Positions 44,301 to 53,100 of a stretch of 64,000 nucleotides of DNA are shown one piece after another. How positions within the stretch are numbered: the first letter of the stretch is position 1; every line of letters begins with the position of its first letter. The stretch is from Amycolatopsis lexingtonensis (GTDB taxonomy: Bacteria > Actinomycetota > Actinomycetes > Mycobacteriales > Pseudonocardiaceae), in contig NZ_JADBEG010000001.1 in assembly GCF_014873755.1 (NCBI RefSeq), positions 4,032,501 through 4,096,500 on the forward strand, given 5' to 3'. A program made the position numbers and the translations under genes. The notes beneath the pieces are model-generated. The model searched no databases, was not told where the DNA came from, and worked only from the letters and a program-made list of their open reading frames with translations.

Positions 44301-46631
44301 GCGGACGGTGTCGCGGACCTGCCGCACCCAGTACTCCGGGTCGGTGACGTCGCCACCCGCGACGACCGGGATGTGCGGCTCGGCGAAGGAGAGTTTCGTT
44401 ACCACGACGCGGAAGTCGTCGAGCATCGGGTCCATCAGGCGGGAGTGGAACGCGTGGGACACCTTGAGCCGCCGGGCTCCGGGGAACCTGGCGGCGACCG
44501 CGGTGACGGCGTCCTCGGGGCCGGAGAGCACCACCGACTCCGGGCCGTTCACGGCGGCGACGTCGACGTCCTCGGCGGCGACGTCCACTTCGGACGCCCG
44601 GACCGAGATCATCGCACCGCCCTCGGGCAGCGCGCCCATCAGCTTCGCGCGGGCGGACACGAGCGTGCAGGCGTCGTCAAGCGAGAGCACCCCGGCGACG
44701 TGCGCGGCCGCGATCTCCCCGACCGAATGCCCGGCCAGGAACGCCGGGCGCACGCCCCACGACTCCAGCAGCCGGAAGAGGGCGACTTCGTAGGCGAACA
44801 GCGCGGGCTGGGCGTGCTCTGTCCGATCGAGACGGTCGTCGGTGACCACGCCGAGGCGTTCCGAGATGTCGGCGAACGTCTCGGCGAAGACCGGGTGCAC
44901 CTCGGCGAGCCGGGTGCCCATTCCGAGTCGCTGCGCGCCTTGGCCGGAGAAGAGGAACGCGGTCTCGCCACGCGACGCTGTTCCGGTGGTGACGTTCGCG
45001 GCGGAACCCTGCTCGAGCCAGGAACGCAAGCCGTCGCGCAGGTCCGCGGTGTCCGTTCCGGTGACCGCGAGACGGTGCTCGAAGGCCGTGCGGGTGGTCG
45101 CGGTCGACAAAGCGACGTCGGCCGGGTCGGCGTCGGTGGTGGCGGCTAGGAGGGCCTCGGCCTGGGCACGCAGGGCGGGTTCGGACCGGGCGGAGACGAA
45201 CCACGGCACGGGTCCGGCGGCGCGCGGCCCGCGGTCGGCCGGCTCGGGTTCGGGAGCCTGCTCGATGATCGTGTGCGCGTTGGTGCCGCTGACCCCGAAG
45301 GACGAGACGGCGGCGCGGCGCGGACGGCCGGTCTCCGGCCACGCTTCCGGCTCGGTCACCGGCCGGACGGCACCGGCTGGCCAGTCCACTTCGGACGAAA
45401 GCCGGTCGGCGTGCAGGGTGCGCGGCACCTCGCCGTGCCGGATGGCCAGGACGGCCTTGATGATCCCGGCGACCCCGGCCGCGGCCTGGGTGTGCCCGAA
45501 GTTCGACTTGACCGAGCCGATCAGGAGGTCGTGCTCGCGGTCGCGGCCGTAGGTGGCCAGCAGGGCCTGTGCTTCGATCGGGTCGCCGAGCCGGGTGCCG
45601 GTGCCGTGCGCCTCGACGACGTCGATGTCCTCCGTGGACAGTCCGGAGGCGGCGAGCGCGGCGTGGATCACCCGTTGCTGCGATGGTCCATTGGGGACGG
45701 TCAGGCCACTGCTGGCGCCGTCGGAGTTCACCGCGGTGCCCCGCAGCACGGCGAGGACGGGGTGGCCGTGCCGCTGGGCGTCGGAAAGCCGTTCCAGGAC
45801 CAGGATCCCGGCGCCTTCGGCCCAGCCGACGCCGTCCGCGCCGTCGGCGAAGGCCTTGCAGCGCCCGTCCGGCGCGAGGCCGCCCTGCTTGCTGAACTCG
45901 GCGAACGCTTCGGGCGTCGCCATGACCGTGACGCCGCCGGCGAGCGCGAGGGAGCACTCGCCGGAGCGCAGCGCCTGCGTCGCCCAGTGCGCGGCGACCA
46001 AAGAGGACGAACAAGCGGTGTCGACGGTGACCGACGGCCCTTCGAAGCCGAAGGAGTAGGCGACGCGGCCGGAGAGCACGGCCGCGGTGGTGCCGGTGCC
46101 GGCGTGGCCCTCGACGGTCTCCCCGGACGCGGCGAGCAGCTTGCCGTAGCTTTGGCCGTTGGTACCGACGAACACCCCGGTGCGGCTGCCGCGCAGGCTC
46201 GCGGGCACGATCCGGGCGCGTTCGAGGGCTTCCCAGGTGACTTCGAGCAGGAGGCGCTGCTGCGGGTCCATGGCGAGGGCCTCGCGCGGGGAGACGCGGA
46301 AGAACCCGGCGTCGAACCGGTCGGCCCCGTCGACGAACCCGCCGCGCCACGCGTCGACGTCCCCCAGGCTGATGGTGCTGCGGTCCACGCCGGCCAGTAG
46401 CGCGGACCACCCGCGGTCGGCCGGCAGCGGCCCGATCGCGTCGGTGCCGCCGGCGACCAGGTCCCACAGCTGATCCGGCGTCGACACCCCACCGGGAAAC
46501 CGGCACCCGATCCCGACAACGGCCACCGGCTCCCCGGCGGCGGCTTCCATCTCCCGCACACGCTGCCGCGACCGGTGCAGGTCGGCGGTGACGCGCTTGA
46601 GGTAGTCACGCAGCTGGCTCTCGCTGGCCAT
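38364..46631 (-). CDS. Type I modular PKS gene C (modules C1-C2)
   Basis: A PKS of about 2,755 residues with two modules: N-docking coiled coil [18 protein letters not shown] (residues 1-32), KS-AT-DH relic-ACP (about 33-1185), KS-AT-KR-ACP (about 1215-2665), and a C-terminal docking region ending [13 protein letters not shown]. The start at 46631 is chosen because GAGAGG (46637-46642) lies five bases upstream and the docking motif begins there; the frame extends upstream to 46670 without homology. It is the first PKS gene after the plus-strand GT/ABC island and is divergently arranged with it. A bipartite motif shared with gene A stands about 60 bases upstream. The 3' end overlaps gene B by GTGA. 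Module C1 has lost reductive function and should leave a ketone; C2 should leave a hydroxyl, giving a beta-hydroxyketone element. Confidence 0.96.
38580..43000 (-). other. PKS module C2: KS-AT(malonyl)-KR-ACP
   Basis: KS starts at [18 protein letters not shown] has GHSIGE (near 41215) and VSHAFHS (near 40930). A DH-less linker ([15 protein letters not shown]) leads to the KR with GGTGALG (near 39640), HAAGVLDDC (LDD, B-type), FASIAG (catalytic Ser kept, preceding Ser replaced by Ala) and SYAAANA. ACP is [14 protein letters not shown] (near 38720). Predicted step: secondary hydroxyl beta to the C1 ketone. Confidence 0.91.
43020..46540 (-). other. PKS module C1: KS-AT(malonyl)-degenerate DH-ACP, no KR
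   Basis: KS has DTACSSS (near 46015); AT has GHSVGE (near 44730) and VSHAFHS (near 44450). A DH-like fold follows ([11 protein letters not shown] onward), but where other DHs read WL..HxxxGxxxxPGT this one reads [11 protein letters not shown] (near 43890): the His is gone and five residues are missing. The second catalytic Asp is also gone ([12 protein letters not shown] for [11 protein letters not shown]). The sequence then passes directly to the ACP ([14 protein letters not shown], near 43165) without any KR. The beta-keto group should therefore persist. The frame is clean, so this is evolved loss and not a frameshift. Confidence 0.92.
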
Positions 46632-46636
46632 CCTCG

Positions 46637-46642
46637 CCTCTC
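46637..46642 (-). promoter_or_regulatory. Ribosome binding site for PKS gene C
   Basis: GAGAGG followed by CGAGG and ATG at 46631, a five-base spacer. It supports the MASESQ start over the longer open frame. Confidence 0.55.
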
Positions 46643-46693
46643 GGTGTCGTCCGGCCGGGACTCGCGGCACCGCGGTCCGGGTTCCGCATCGCT

Positions 46694-46732
46694 GGAGTCA
46701 ACCGCGTCCGGCGCCCGCAAACCCTTAGTCTT
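46694..46732 (-). promoter_or_regulatory. Bipartite conserved motif upstream of PKS gene C
   Basis: Read toward gene C, AAGACTAAGGGTTT, 13 variable bases, then GCGGTTGACTCC. The 12-base right element is identical to that upstream of gene A, the left element matches at 11 of 14 positions, and the spacing is the same. It is a candidate operator plus -35 for a cluster-specific activator. No convincing -10 follows. Confidence 0.55.
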
Positions 46733-46776
46733 CGCGCCGCCGGCCGTCCTCGGGCACTTGGCGGCAGCTCGCCAGC

Positions 46777-46829
46777 GTCTTGAATGACTCATTCAGGTCT
46801 TCAGCGGTCCTGAATGACCCATTCAAGAC
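46777..46829. repeat. Paired TGAATGA...TCATTCA inverted repeats
   Basis: Arms 46777-46797 and 46809-46829 are 21 bases each and complementary except for two positions, separated by 11 bases. Each arm is itself close to palindromic: the left contains TGAATGACTCATTCA, a perfect 15-base palindrome with one central base. It sits between two divergent promoters, so it could be an operator, but it may equally be a dispersed genomic repeat. Confidence 0.75.
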
Positions 46830-46918
46830 CTTTGCCGGGGCCCACCGAAGCCGTCGCGGAATGTAGGTGATTCACGGAAAGCCCGTTGTTACGGTCGCGG
46901 CGGCCGTGTGCTCCCGCC

Positions 46919-46927
46919 GAGGAAAGG
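46919..46927 (+). promoter_or_regulatory. Ribosome binding site for the glycosyltransferase
   Basis: GAGGAAAGG ends nine bases before ATG at 46937. It fixes the start at MSRERRPILF and argues against the upstream TTG-initiated extension. Confidence 0.7.
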
Positions 46928-46936
46928 TGCTTCTCC

Positions 46937-48334
46937 ATGAGCCGAGAACGGCGTCCGATCCTGTTCGTCAGCTCACCCGACAGCGGGCTGGTCAACTCCC
47001 TGCTCGTGCTGGCGGCGGAGCTGTCCCGGCGCGGGGTCCCCGACGTCTACTTCGCCACCTTCGACAACCGCCGCGCCGAGGTCGAGGCCATCGGGGCCGA
47101 CGGCACCGGCAGCCGGGTCGGGTTCCGGTCGCTCGGGGCGCCGATTCCCGAGTTGTCCTCCGGTGAATGGGACGACGAGACCTACCACGCGGTCACCCAG
47201 AAGTCCCGCTGGAAAGCCCACAAAGCCCTGATGCGCCACACCTTCGACACCCGATTCCGCGACCAGGCCTACCGCGCGCTCACCGAGATCGTGCGCGAGG
47301 TCGAGCCGGCCGCGATGGTGATCGATTCGCTGCTGCACGCCGGGTTCGAGCTGGCCGTCACGCAGCGGATCCCGCACGTCGTGAGCGTGCCCTTCTCGGT
47401 GAGCAACCACCTGACGAACCTGCCGCCGGGCTTCCCCGTCCCGCACTCCGGGCTGCCGCTGGACATGACCGCCGGGCAGCGCCTGGCGAACGCGTGGTTC
47501 GGGTTCCGCCGCAAGGCGCTCTACTTCACCGATTCCCTGCTGCGCAAGCGGGTCGTCGAGTACGTCAAGTCCAACAAGGAGCTCGGCGTCTCACGCCTGG
47601 CCGCCAAGTACACGTCCCGCATCGACGAAGCCGCGCTCGTGCTGGTCTACTCGCTCGCCGAGCTGGATTACCCGGTCGACATCCCGGCGCACTTCCGGAT
47701 GCTCGGCGCGATCGTGCCGCCGCTGCCGGAACTGCCGGACGAACAGGACGTCAAGGGCTGGCTCGACCGGCACGAATCGGTGGTCTACATCGGGTTCGGC
47801 ACGGTCGTGCGGATGAGCGAGGCCGAGATCAAGGGCCTGGTCGAGGTCGCGCGCCGGCTCGAGGGCAAGCACGCCGTGCTCTGGCGGCTGCCCGCCCAGT
47901 CGTGGCACCTGCTGCCGCCGGCCGACGAACTGCCGTCGAACCTGCGGGCCGAGAAGTGGCTGCCGTCGCAGCTCGACGTCCTCGCCCACCCGCACGTCCG
48001 CGCGCACTTCACCCACGGCGGCGGCAACGGCTACATCGAGAGCCTCTACTTCGGCAAGCCGCTGCTGCTGCGGCCGCTGTTCGTCGACGGTTACGACCAG
48101 GCCGTCCGGGCGCGCGACACCGGCGTCGGGCTGGTGGTCGAGTCCTCGCACGGCATCGACGTCGACGACGTCACCGCGAAGCTGACCGAAGTGCTCGAGA
48201 ACCCGTCCTTTACCACGCGGGCCCGGGAAATGGCGCGGTTGCAGCACGAGCCGGGCCGGGGCCGGGAGGGTGCCGTCGACGCGCTGCTCGCGCTCGCCGC
48301 CGGGACGCCGGCCGCGACCGAGCCGGCCCGGTGA
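46937..48334 (+). CDS. UGT-like (GT1 family) glycosyltransferase
   Basis: A 465-residue soluble glycosyltransferase of the UDP-glucuronosyl/glucosyltransferase-like, GT-B fold type. The N-terminal domain begins RRPILFVSSPDSGLVNSL, the acceptor-side Rossmann start. The C-terminal nucleotide-sugar signature is FTHGGGNGYIESLYFGKP with His360, followed by PLFVDGYDQA (about residues 380-391), matching the UGT pattern HGGxNGxxE...P...DQ. It probably glycosylates the polyketide, either as a final decoration or as intracellular inactivation paired with the adjacent exporter; the sugar cannot be read from sequence. It starts the plus-strand operon, and its TGA overlaps the GTG of the next gene by four bases (GTGA). 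It lies inside a run of minus-strand PKS genes. An alternative is a glycosyltransferase acting on another metabolite, but position and coupling to a drug exporter argue for this pathway. Confidence 0.88.
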   Translation: MSRERRPILFVSSPDSGLVNSLLVLAAELSRRGVPDVYFATFDNRRAEVEAIGADGTGSRVGFRSLGAPIPELSSGEWDDETYHAVTQKSRWKAHKALMRHTFDTRFRDQAYRALTEIVREVEPAAMVIDSLLHAGFELAVTQRIPHVVSVPFSVSNHLTNLPPGFPVPHSGLPLDMTAGQRLANAWFGFRRKALYFTDSLLRKRVVEYVKSNKELGVSRLAAKYTSRIDEAALVLVYSLAELDYPVDIPAHFRMLGAIVPPLPELPDEQDVKGWLDRHESVVYIGFGTVVRMSEAEIKGLVEVARRLEGKHAVLWRLPAQSWHLLPPADELPSNLRAEKWLPSQLDVLAHPHVRAHFTHGGGNGYIESLYFGKPLLLRPLFVDGYDQAVRARDTGVGLVVESSHGIDVDDVTAKLTEVLENPSFTTRAREMARLQHEPGRGREGAVDALLALAAGTPAATEPAR

Positions 48335-49302
48335 TCGAGGCCGCGGGGCTGGCCCGCACCTTCACCTCCGGCGGCCGGGAAGTCGCCGCGGTCCGCGGGG
48401 TCGACCTGCGGGTCGAGGCCGGCGAGATCGTCGCGTTCCTCGGCCCGAACGGCGCCGGCAAGACCACGACCATGCGGATGCTCACGACGTTGCTGCGCCC
48501 GACCGCCGGGCAGGCCCGGATCGCCGGCGCCGACCTGCTCACCGAGCAGAAACGGGTGCGCCGCCACCTCGGCTACGTCGCCCAGGGCGGCGGCACGGTC
48601 GACGAGCGCAAGGTCCGCGAAGAGCTCATGCTGCAGGCCCGGCTCTACGGCCTCAACAAGACCAACGCCGCCGAGCGCGTCCGCGAGATTTCGGGTCAGC
48701 TGGGCCTGACCGGCCTGGAAGACCGGCTGACGTCGGACATGTCCGGCGGCCAGCGGCGGCGGCTCGACCTGGCGCTGGGCATGGTGCACCAGCCGGTGGT
48801 GCTGTTCCTCGACGAGCCGACCACCGGCCTCGACCCGCAGAGCCGCGCCCACCTGTGGAGCCACATCCGGCGGCTGCGCGACGAGCAGGGCGTGACGGTG
48901 TTCCTGTCCACGCACTACCTCGACGAAGCCGACGCGCTCGCCGACCGCATCCAGGTGATCGACGACGGCGTGATCGTCGCCGAGGACACCCCGGACGCGC
49001 TCAAGTCCCGCCTGCTCGGCGACGGCGTCGAGGTGACGGTGCCGCCGGACCGCGCGGACCACGCGGAACTGCTGCTCGCCGGCCTGCCCGGGGTACGCGG
49101 CCTGCGGCGCGAAGACGCGACGATACGGTTCCAGGTCGCGCAGAGCGAGGAGGTCCTGTCGCCGCTGGTGCGGGCGCTGGACCAGCAGGACATCCCGCTG
49201 GTGGCGCTGCGCGTGCAGCGCCCGACGCTCGACGACGTGTTCTTCGCCCTGACCGGCCGGGGTCTGCGCGAGCCGGTCAAGGAGGTCACCGATGCTGCGT
49301 GA
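48331..49302 (+). CDS. DrrA-type ABC transporter ATP-binding protein
   Basis: A 323-residue cytoplasmic ATPase starting at GTG 48331, overlapping the glycosyltransferase stop by four bases. Walker A is GPNGAGKTT (residues 38-46), the signature is MSGGQRRRLDLALG (about 140), Walker B plus D-loop is LFLDEPTTGLDPQS (about 162), and the H-loop is STHYLDEA. The C-terminal extension ending VQRPTLDDVFFALTGR is typical of the daunorubicin-resistance DrrA/CcmA family. It should drive ATP-dependent export with the permease encoded next, which overlaps it by 11 bases. Likely role: efflux of the glycosylated polyketide and self-resistance. No separate RBS is obvious, so translation is probably coupled to the glycosyltransferase. 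Confidence 0.93.
   Translation: MIEAAGLARTFTSGGREVAAVRGVDLRVEAGEIVAFLGPNGAGKTTTMRMLTTLLRPTAGQARIAGADLLTEQKRVRRHLGYVAQGGGTVDERKVREELMLQARLYGLNKTNAAERVREISGQLGLTGLEDRLTSDMSGGQRRRLDLALGMVHQPVVLFLDEPTTGLDPQSRAHLWSHIRRLRDEQGVTVFLSTHYLDEADALADRIQVIDDGVIVAEDTPDALKSRLLGDGVEVTVPPDRADHAELLLAGLPGVRGLRREDATIRFQVAQSEEVLSPLVRALDQQDIPLVALRVQRPTLDDVFFALTGRGLREPVKEVTDAA
49281..49285 (+). promoter_or_regulatory. Ribosome binding site for the ABC permease
   Basis: GGAGG lies six bases before ATG 49292, within the end of the ATPase gene. It supports the overlapping start. Confidence 0.65.
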
Positions 49303-50059
49303 AGCGATCCTGGTCTACCGCAGCGAGCTGGCGGTGGTGCTGCGGAACAAGCCGTACCTGATGCTGGGCATGATCCAGCCGGTGCTGTACCTGGTGCTGT
49401 GCGGGCCGCTGCTGGCGGTGCTGGTCAGCAAGACGCCGGGCGTCCCGGCCCAGACATCGTGGGTCGACCTGACCCCCGCGCTGATCATCCAGATCGCGGC
49501 GACGAACGGTGTCTACTGTGGATTCGTCCTGCTGTCGGGCATCAAGGCGGGCGCGGTCGACCGGCTGCGCGTGACGCCGGTGAGCCGCACGGCGCTGAGC
49601 CTCGGCCAGGCCCTGCCGTCGGTGACGCTCTCGCTGGTTCAGGGCGTGATCATCCTGCTGCTGGCGAGCCTGGTGTTCGGCGTGGCGGTGAGCGCGGTGG
49701 GCGTGGCGCTGGTCCTGGCGATCACGGCGCTGACGGCATTGTCGATCGCGTGCTGCGCGGACGCGATCGTGCTGAAGCTGCGCAACGAAGAGACGTTCTC
49801 GTCGATCGTGAACGTCGTGATCCTGCCGCTGACGCTGCTGTCGGGGATCCTGCTGCCGATCACCCCGGACCGGGCCCCGATGTGGCTTTACGTGCTCTCG
49901 CGGTTCAATCCGCTGGCGTATGTGGTGGACATCAGCCGGGCGAGTTTCCGGGAGACGTTACCGCTGGTGCCGACTCTGGTGGGTGCGGTGGTGATCATCG
50001 CGTTGACCGGGCTCGCGGTGCGCTGGAACTCGCGCACCTTCCAGGCCGTGGCTGCCTGA
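49292..50059 (+). CDS. DrrB-type ABC-2 transporter permease
   Basis: A 255-residue integral membrane protein with six predicted hydrophobic segments, at about residues 22-45, 63-83, 110-133, 134-156, 168-190 and 226-245, as in ABC-2/DrrB permeases. It has the typical ILPLTLLSGILLPI segment followed by a re-entrant RFNPLAYVVDISR region. It overlaps the ATPase gene by 11 bases, so a 2+2 exporter in the cytoplasmic membrane is likely. Codon 223 (49958-49960) is TTA, a codon I found nowhere else in frame in the window, so translation could depend on a bldA-like tRNA and be late in growth. It is the last gene of the operon, followed by a strong terminator. Confidence 0.92.
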   Translation: MLREAILVYRSELAVVLRNKPYLMLGMIQPVLYLVLCGPLLAVLVSKTPGVPAQTSWVDLTPALIIQIAATNGVYCGFVLLSGIKAGAVDRLRVTPVSRTALSLGQALPSVTLSLVQGVIILLLASLVFGVAVSAVGVALVLAITALTALSIACCADAIVLKLRNEETFSSIVNVVILPLTLLSGILLPITPDRAPMWLYVLSRFNPLAYVVDISRASFRETLPLVPTLVGAVVIIALTGLAVRWNSRTFQAVAA

Positions 50060-50067
50060 TCTCGCTC

Positions 50068-50114
50068 CACGAAAAACCGGGCCGGGGATCCTTTCCCCGG
50101 CCCGGTTTTTCGTG
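50068..50114. terminator. Bidirectional rho-independent terminator
   Basis: A perfect 20-base-pair stem (50068-50087 with 50095-50114) and a seven-base loop. An A-run starts the left arm and a T-run ends the right arm, so a GC-rich hairpin followed by U residues forms in either direction. It stands between the convergent 3' ends of the ABC permease (stop at 50059) and PKS gene D (stop at 50136). Confidence 0.93.
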
Positions 50115-50135
50115 CCCTCACGCCCCCCGCGGGGG

Positions 50136-53100
50136 TCAGTCCGTACCCAGCTCCGAGTCGATCAGGCGGAACAGCTCGCCGTCGCTCGCGGAGTCCAGGG
50201 ACTCCAGGAACTCACTGTCCCCACCCAAACGGTCCAGCAGCGACCGCAGCCGGGTCGTCAGGAAGGCGACCGTCTCGGGCGCCAGCGCAGGATCCTCCGC
50301 CAGCGCCTCGAAGCGGGCGAACTCCGCCAGCACCCGCGACGACGGATCCACCGGCTCCGGGCTCAACAGGGACAGCAGGTGCGCGCTCAGCACCCGCGGG
50401 TTCGGGTGGTCGAACAGCACCGTCGCCGGCAGCGTCAGACCCGTCGCGTAGCCCAGGCGGTTGCGCAGCTCCACCACCGTCAGCGAGTCGAAGCCGATCT
50501 CCGTGAAGCCCGTGTCCGGGTCGATCGCCACCGCCGAGCCGTGGCCCAGGACGCTTGCCGCCAGTTCGCGGACCAGGTCCAGTAGCTCGCGGGTCTGGGC
50601 GTCCGGGGCCAGCTCGCCCAAGCGGGGCACGAACGAGCGGACGCCGTCGGAGTCGATGCGGGCCGTGCGGCGGGTTTTCGGGACCAGGTCGCCGAGCACC
50701 GGCGGGACGATGTGGCCGCGCAGCACCGCCAGGTCCAGGCCCACCGGGACGACCAGCGCGGCCGGGGACGCGAGCGCCGTGTCGAACAGCGCCAGGCCCT
50801 CCTCCGGGGTGAACCGGCGCATGCCGGACTTGGCCAGGCGCTGCGCGTCGACGTCGGCGAGCGTGCCCGCCATGCCGTCCTCCTGCGCCCACGGGCCCCA
50901 CGCCAGCGACACCGCCGGCAGGCCCTCCGCTCGCCGGGCCGCGGCCAGTGCGTCGAGGAACGAGTTCGCCGCCGCGTAGTTGCCCTGGCCGACGCCGCCG
51001 AGCAGGCCGCTCGCCGACGAGTACAGGACGAACGCCGCCAGGTCGAGGCCGCGGGTCAGCTCGTGCAGGTGCCAGGCGCCGTCCACCTTGGGGCGCAGCA
51101 CCTTCTTCAGGCGCGCCGGGGTCAGCGACCCCACGACGCCGTCGTCGAGAACACCCGCCGCGTGCACCACCGCGGTCAACGGGTGGCCTTCCGGGATGCC
51201 CGACAGCAGGTCGGCGACGTCTTCGCGGTCGGCGGTGTCGCACGCCGCGACGCGGACGTCCGCGCCCAGGCCCTTCAGTTCGTTCACCAGGTCCGCGGCC
51301 CCGGCGGAGCCGAGGCCGCGCCGGCCGGCCAGCAGCAGGTGGCGGACGCCGTGGTGGGTCACCAGGTGCCGGGCCAGCAGCCGGCCGAGGCCGCCCGTGC
51401 CGCCGGTGACGAGCACCGTGCCGTCCGGGTTCCCGATGCCGGGCTCCGGCCGGTCCGCCGCGGGCGCCCGGACCAGCCGGGCGCGGTGCGGGACGCCGTC
51501 GCGCACCGAGATCTGCGGCTCCCCGGAGGCGACGGCGGCCTCGACCGCGTCCCCTTCGACCAGCAGGAACCGGCCCGGGTTCTCCGACTGCGCGGCGCGG
51601 ACCAGGCCCTGCACCGCCGCGGCCGCGGGGCCGTCGCCGGTCTGGAACACGACCTGGACGTCGGTGGCCAGGAAGGACTGCAGCTGCTCGAGGACCTGCG
51701 TGGTCGCGCGGTGGGTCGCGGCGACCGGATCGCCGCTCGTGTCCACCGGCACGACGACCACGGCATCGTCCGCCAGGTCGGTGGCGTCCTCGCCGAACAC
51801 GACGAACCGCCTACCGGACGGCGCGACCGAAGGCAGCGGCGTCCACTCGAGGTGAAACAGCGAGTCGTGCCCCTGCTGCCGCGGGGTGGCGGCTTCCCCG
51901 AACGACACGGCTTCCGCGGACGCGATCAGCGCGCCGCCGGGGTCGGTCAGGGTGAGGGCGATCGTGTCCTCGGTACGGCGGAGGTGGACGCGCGCGGCCG
52001 CCGCGCCACTGGCGTGGAGCGCGAACCGGGTCCAGCCCGTCGCCGGGCGGAGGGGCAGGTCCAGCAGCGTGACCGCCTGCAGCGCCGCGTCTAGCAGCGC
52101 CGGGTGCAGCCCGAACGCGTCGTCTTGGCGCGCGGCGGGCAGCGCGACCTCCGCGAAGATCTCGTCACCCGAGCGCCACGCCGCTCGCAGCCCGCGGAAG
52201 GCGGCGCCGACCTCGGCGTGGTCGTCGTAGAAGCCGTCGAGGACCAGTTCCACCGCGGACGGCGGCCAGTCCAGGACAACCGCGGGATCTCCAGCGCCGG
52301 GCGCGAGCCGCCCGGCGGCGGTCCGCGTCCACGGCTGCTCGCCTTCGCCTTCCGGCCGGGTCCAGATGGTCAGTTCCCGCGTGCCCGCGGTGCTTTCCGG
52401 GCCGACGACGACCTGCGCGTGCACCCCGCCGACCGGCGGCAGCGTCAGCGGGACCTCGACGGTCAGCTCCTCGACGAGGTCGCAGCCGACCTCGTCGCCC
52501 GCGCGCACGGCCAGTTCCACGAACCCGGCCTCGGGGAACACGATCACGCCGTCGACGGTGTGGTCGGCCAGCCACGGCTGCAGCTGCGGCGACAGCGCGC
52601 CGGTGAACAGGAACCCGCCGGACTCCGGCAGCGCGACCCCCGCGCCGAGCAGCGGGTGCTCCGCCGAGTGCAGGCCGGACAGGCGCAGGTCGCCGTTCGC
52701 GCCGTGGAAACCTTCGGGCCAGTAGCGGTCCGGGGCGAACGGGTACGTCGGCAGCGCGACCGGGCGGCCGCCGCCGAAGAACTTCGCCCAGTCCACGGGG
52801 ACGCGGGCGTGGTGCAGCCGCGCCAGAGCGGTCACCAGGGTCCGGGGCTCGTCCCGCACGGCCGCGACGACTTCGCCGCCGGTCAGGCTTTCGGCCGCCA
52901 TCGCGGCGGCGACGCCGTCCGGGCCGACGTCGAGGAACGTCGTCACCCCCGCTTCGGCCAGCGTCGTGACGGCCTCGGCGAACCGCACGGCTTCGCGGGC
53001 CTGCCGCACCCAGTACTCCGGCGAGGTGAAGTCGGCGTCCCCGGCGACGGTCGAGACGATCGGGATCGACGGCGCCGCCAGCTCCAGCCCGGCCACGACC

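Larger units (their letters stand above)
46632..46936. other. Divergent intergenic region between PKS gene C and the glycosyltransferase
   Basis: A 305-base region that must contain promoters for C (minus) and for the glycosyltransferase operon (plus). It holds the bipartite motif near C, the TGAATGA inverted repeats in the middle (46777-46829), and a strong RBS next to the glycosyltransferase. No gene is seen in it. Confidence 0.7.

Noticed and set aside
46632..46670. A 13-residue upstream extension of PKS gene C
   Set aside because: ATG 46631 has GAGAGG at proper spacing and begins the docking coiled coil; the extension has no homology to docking starts.
46886..46936. A longer glycosyltransferase starting at 46886
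   Set aside because: That start would be TTG with no ribosome binding site, while ATG 46937 has GAGGAAAGG nine bases upstream and begins the Rossmann motif region.
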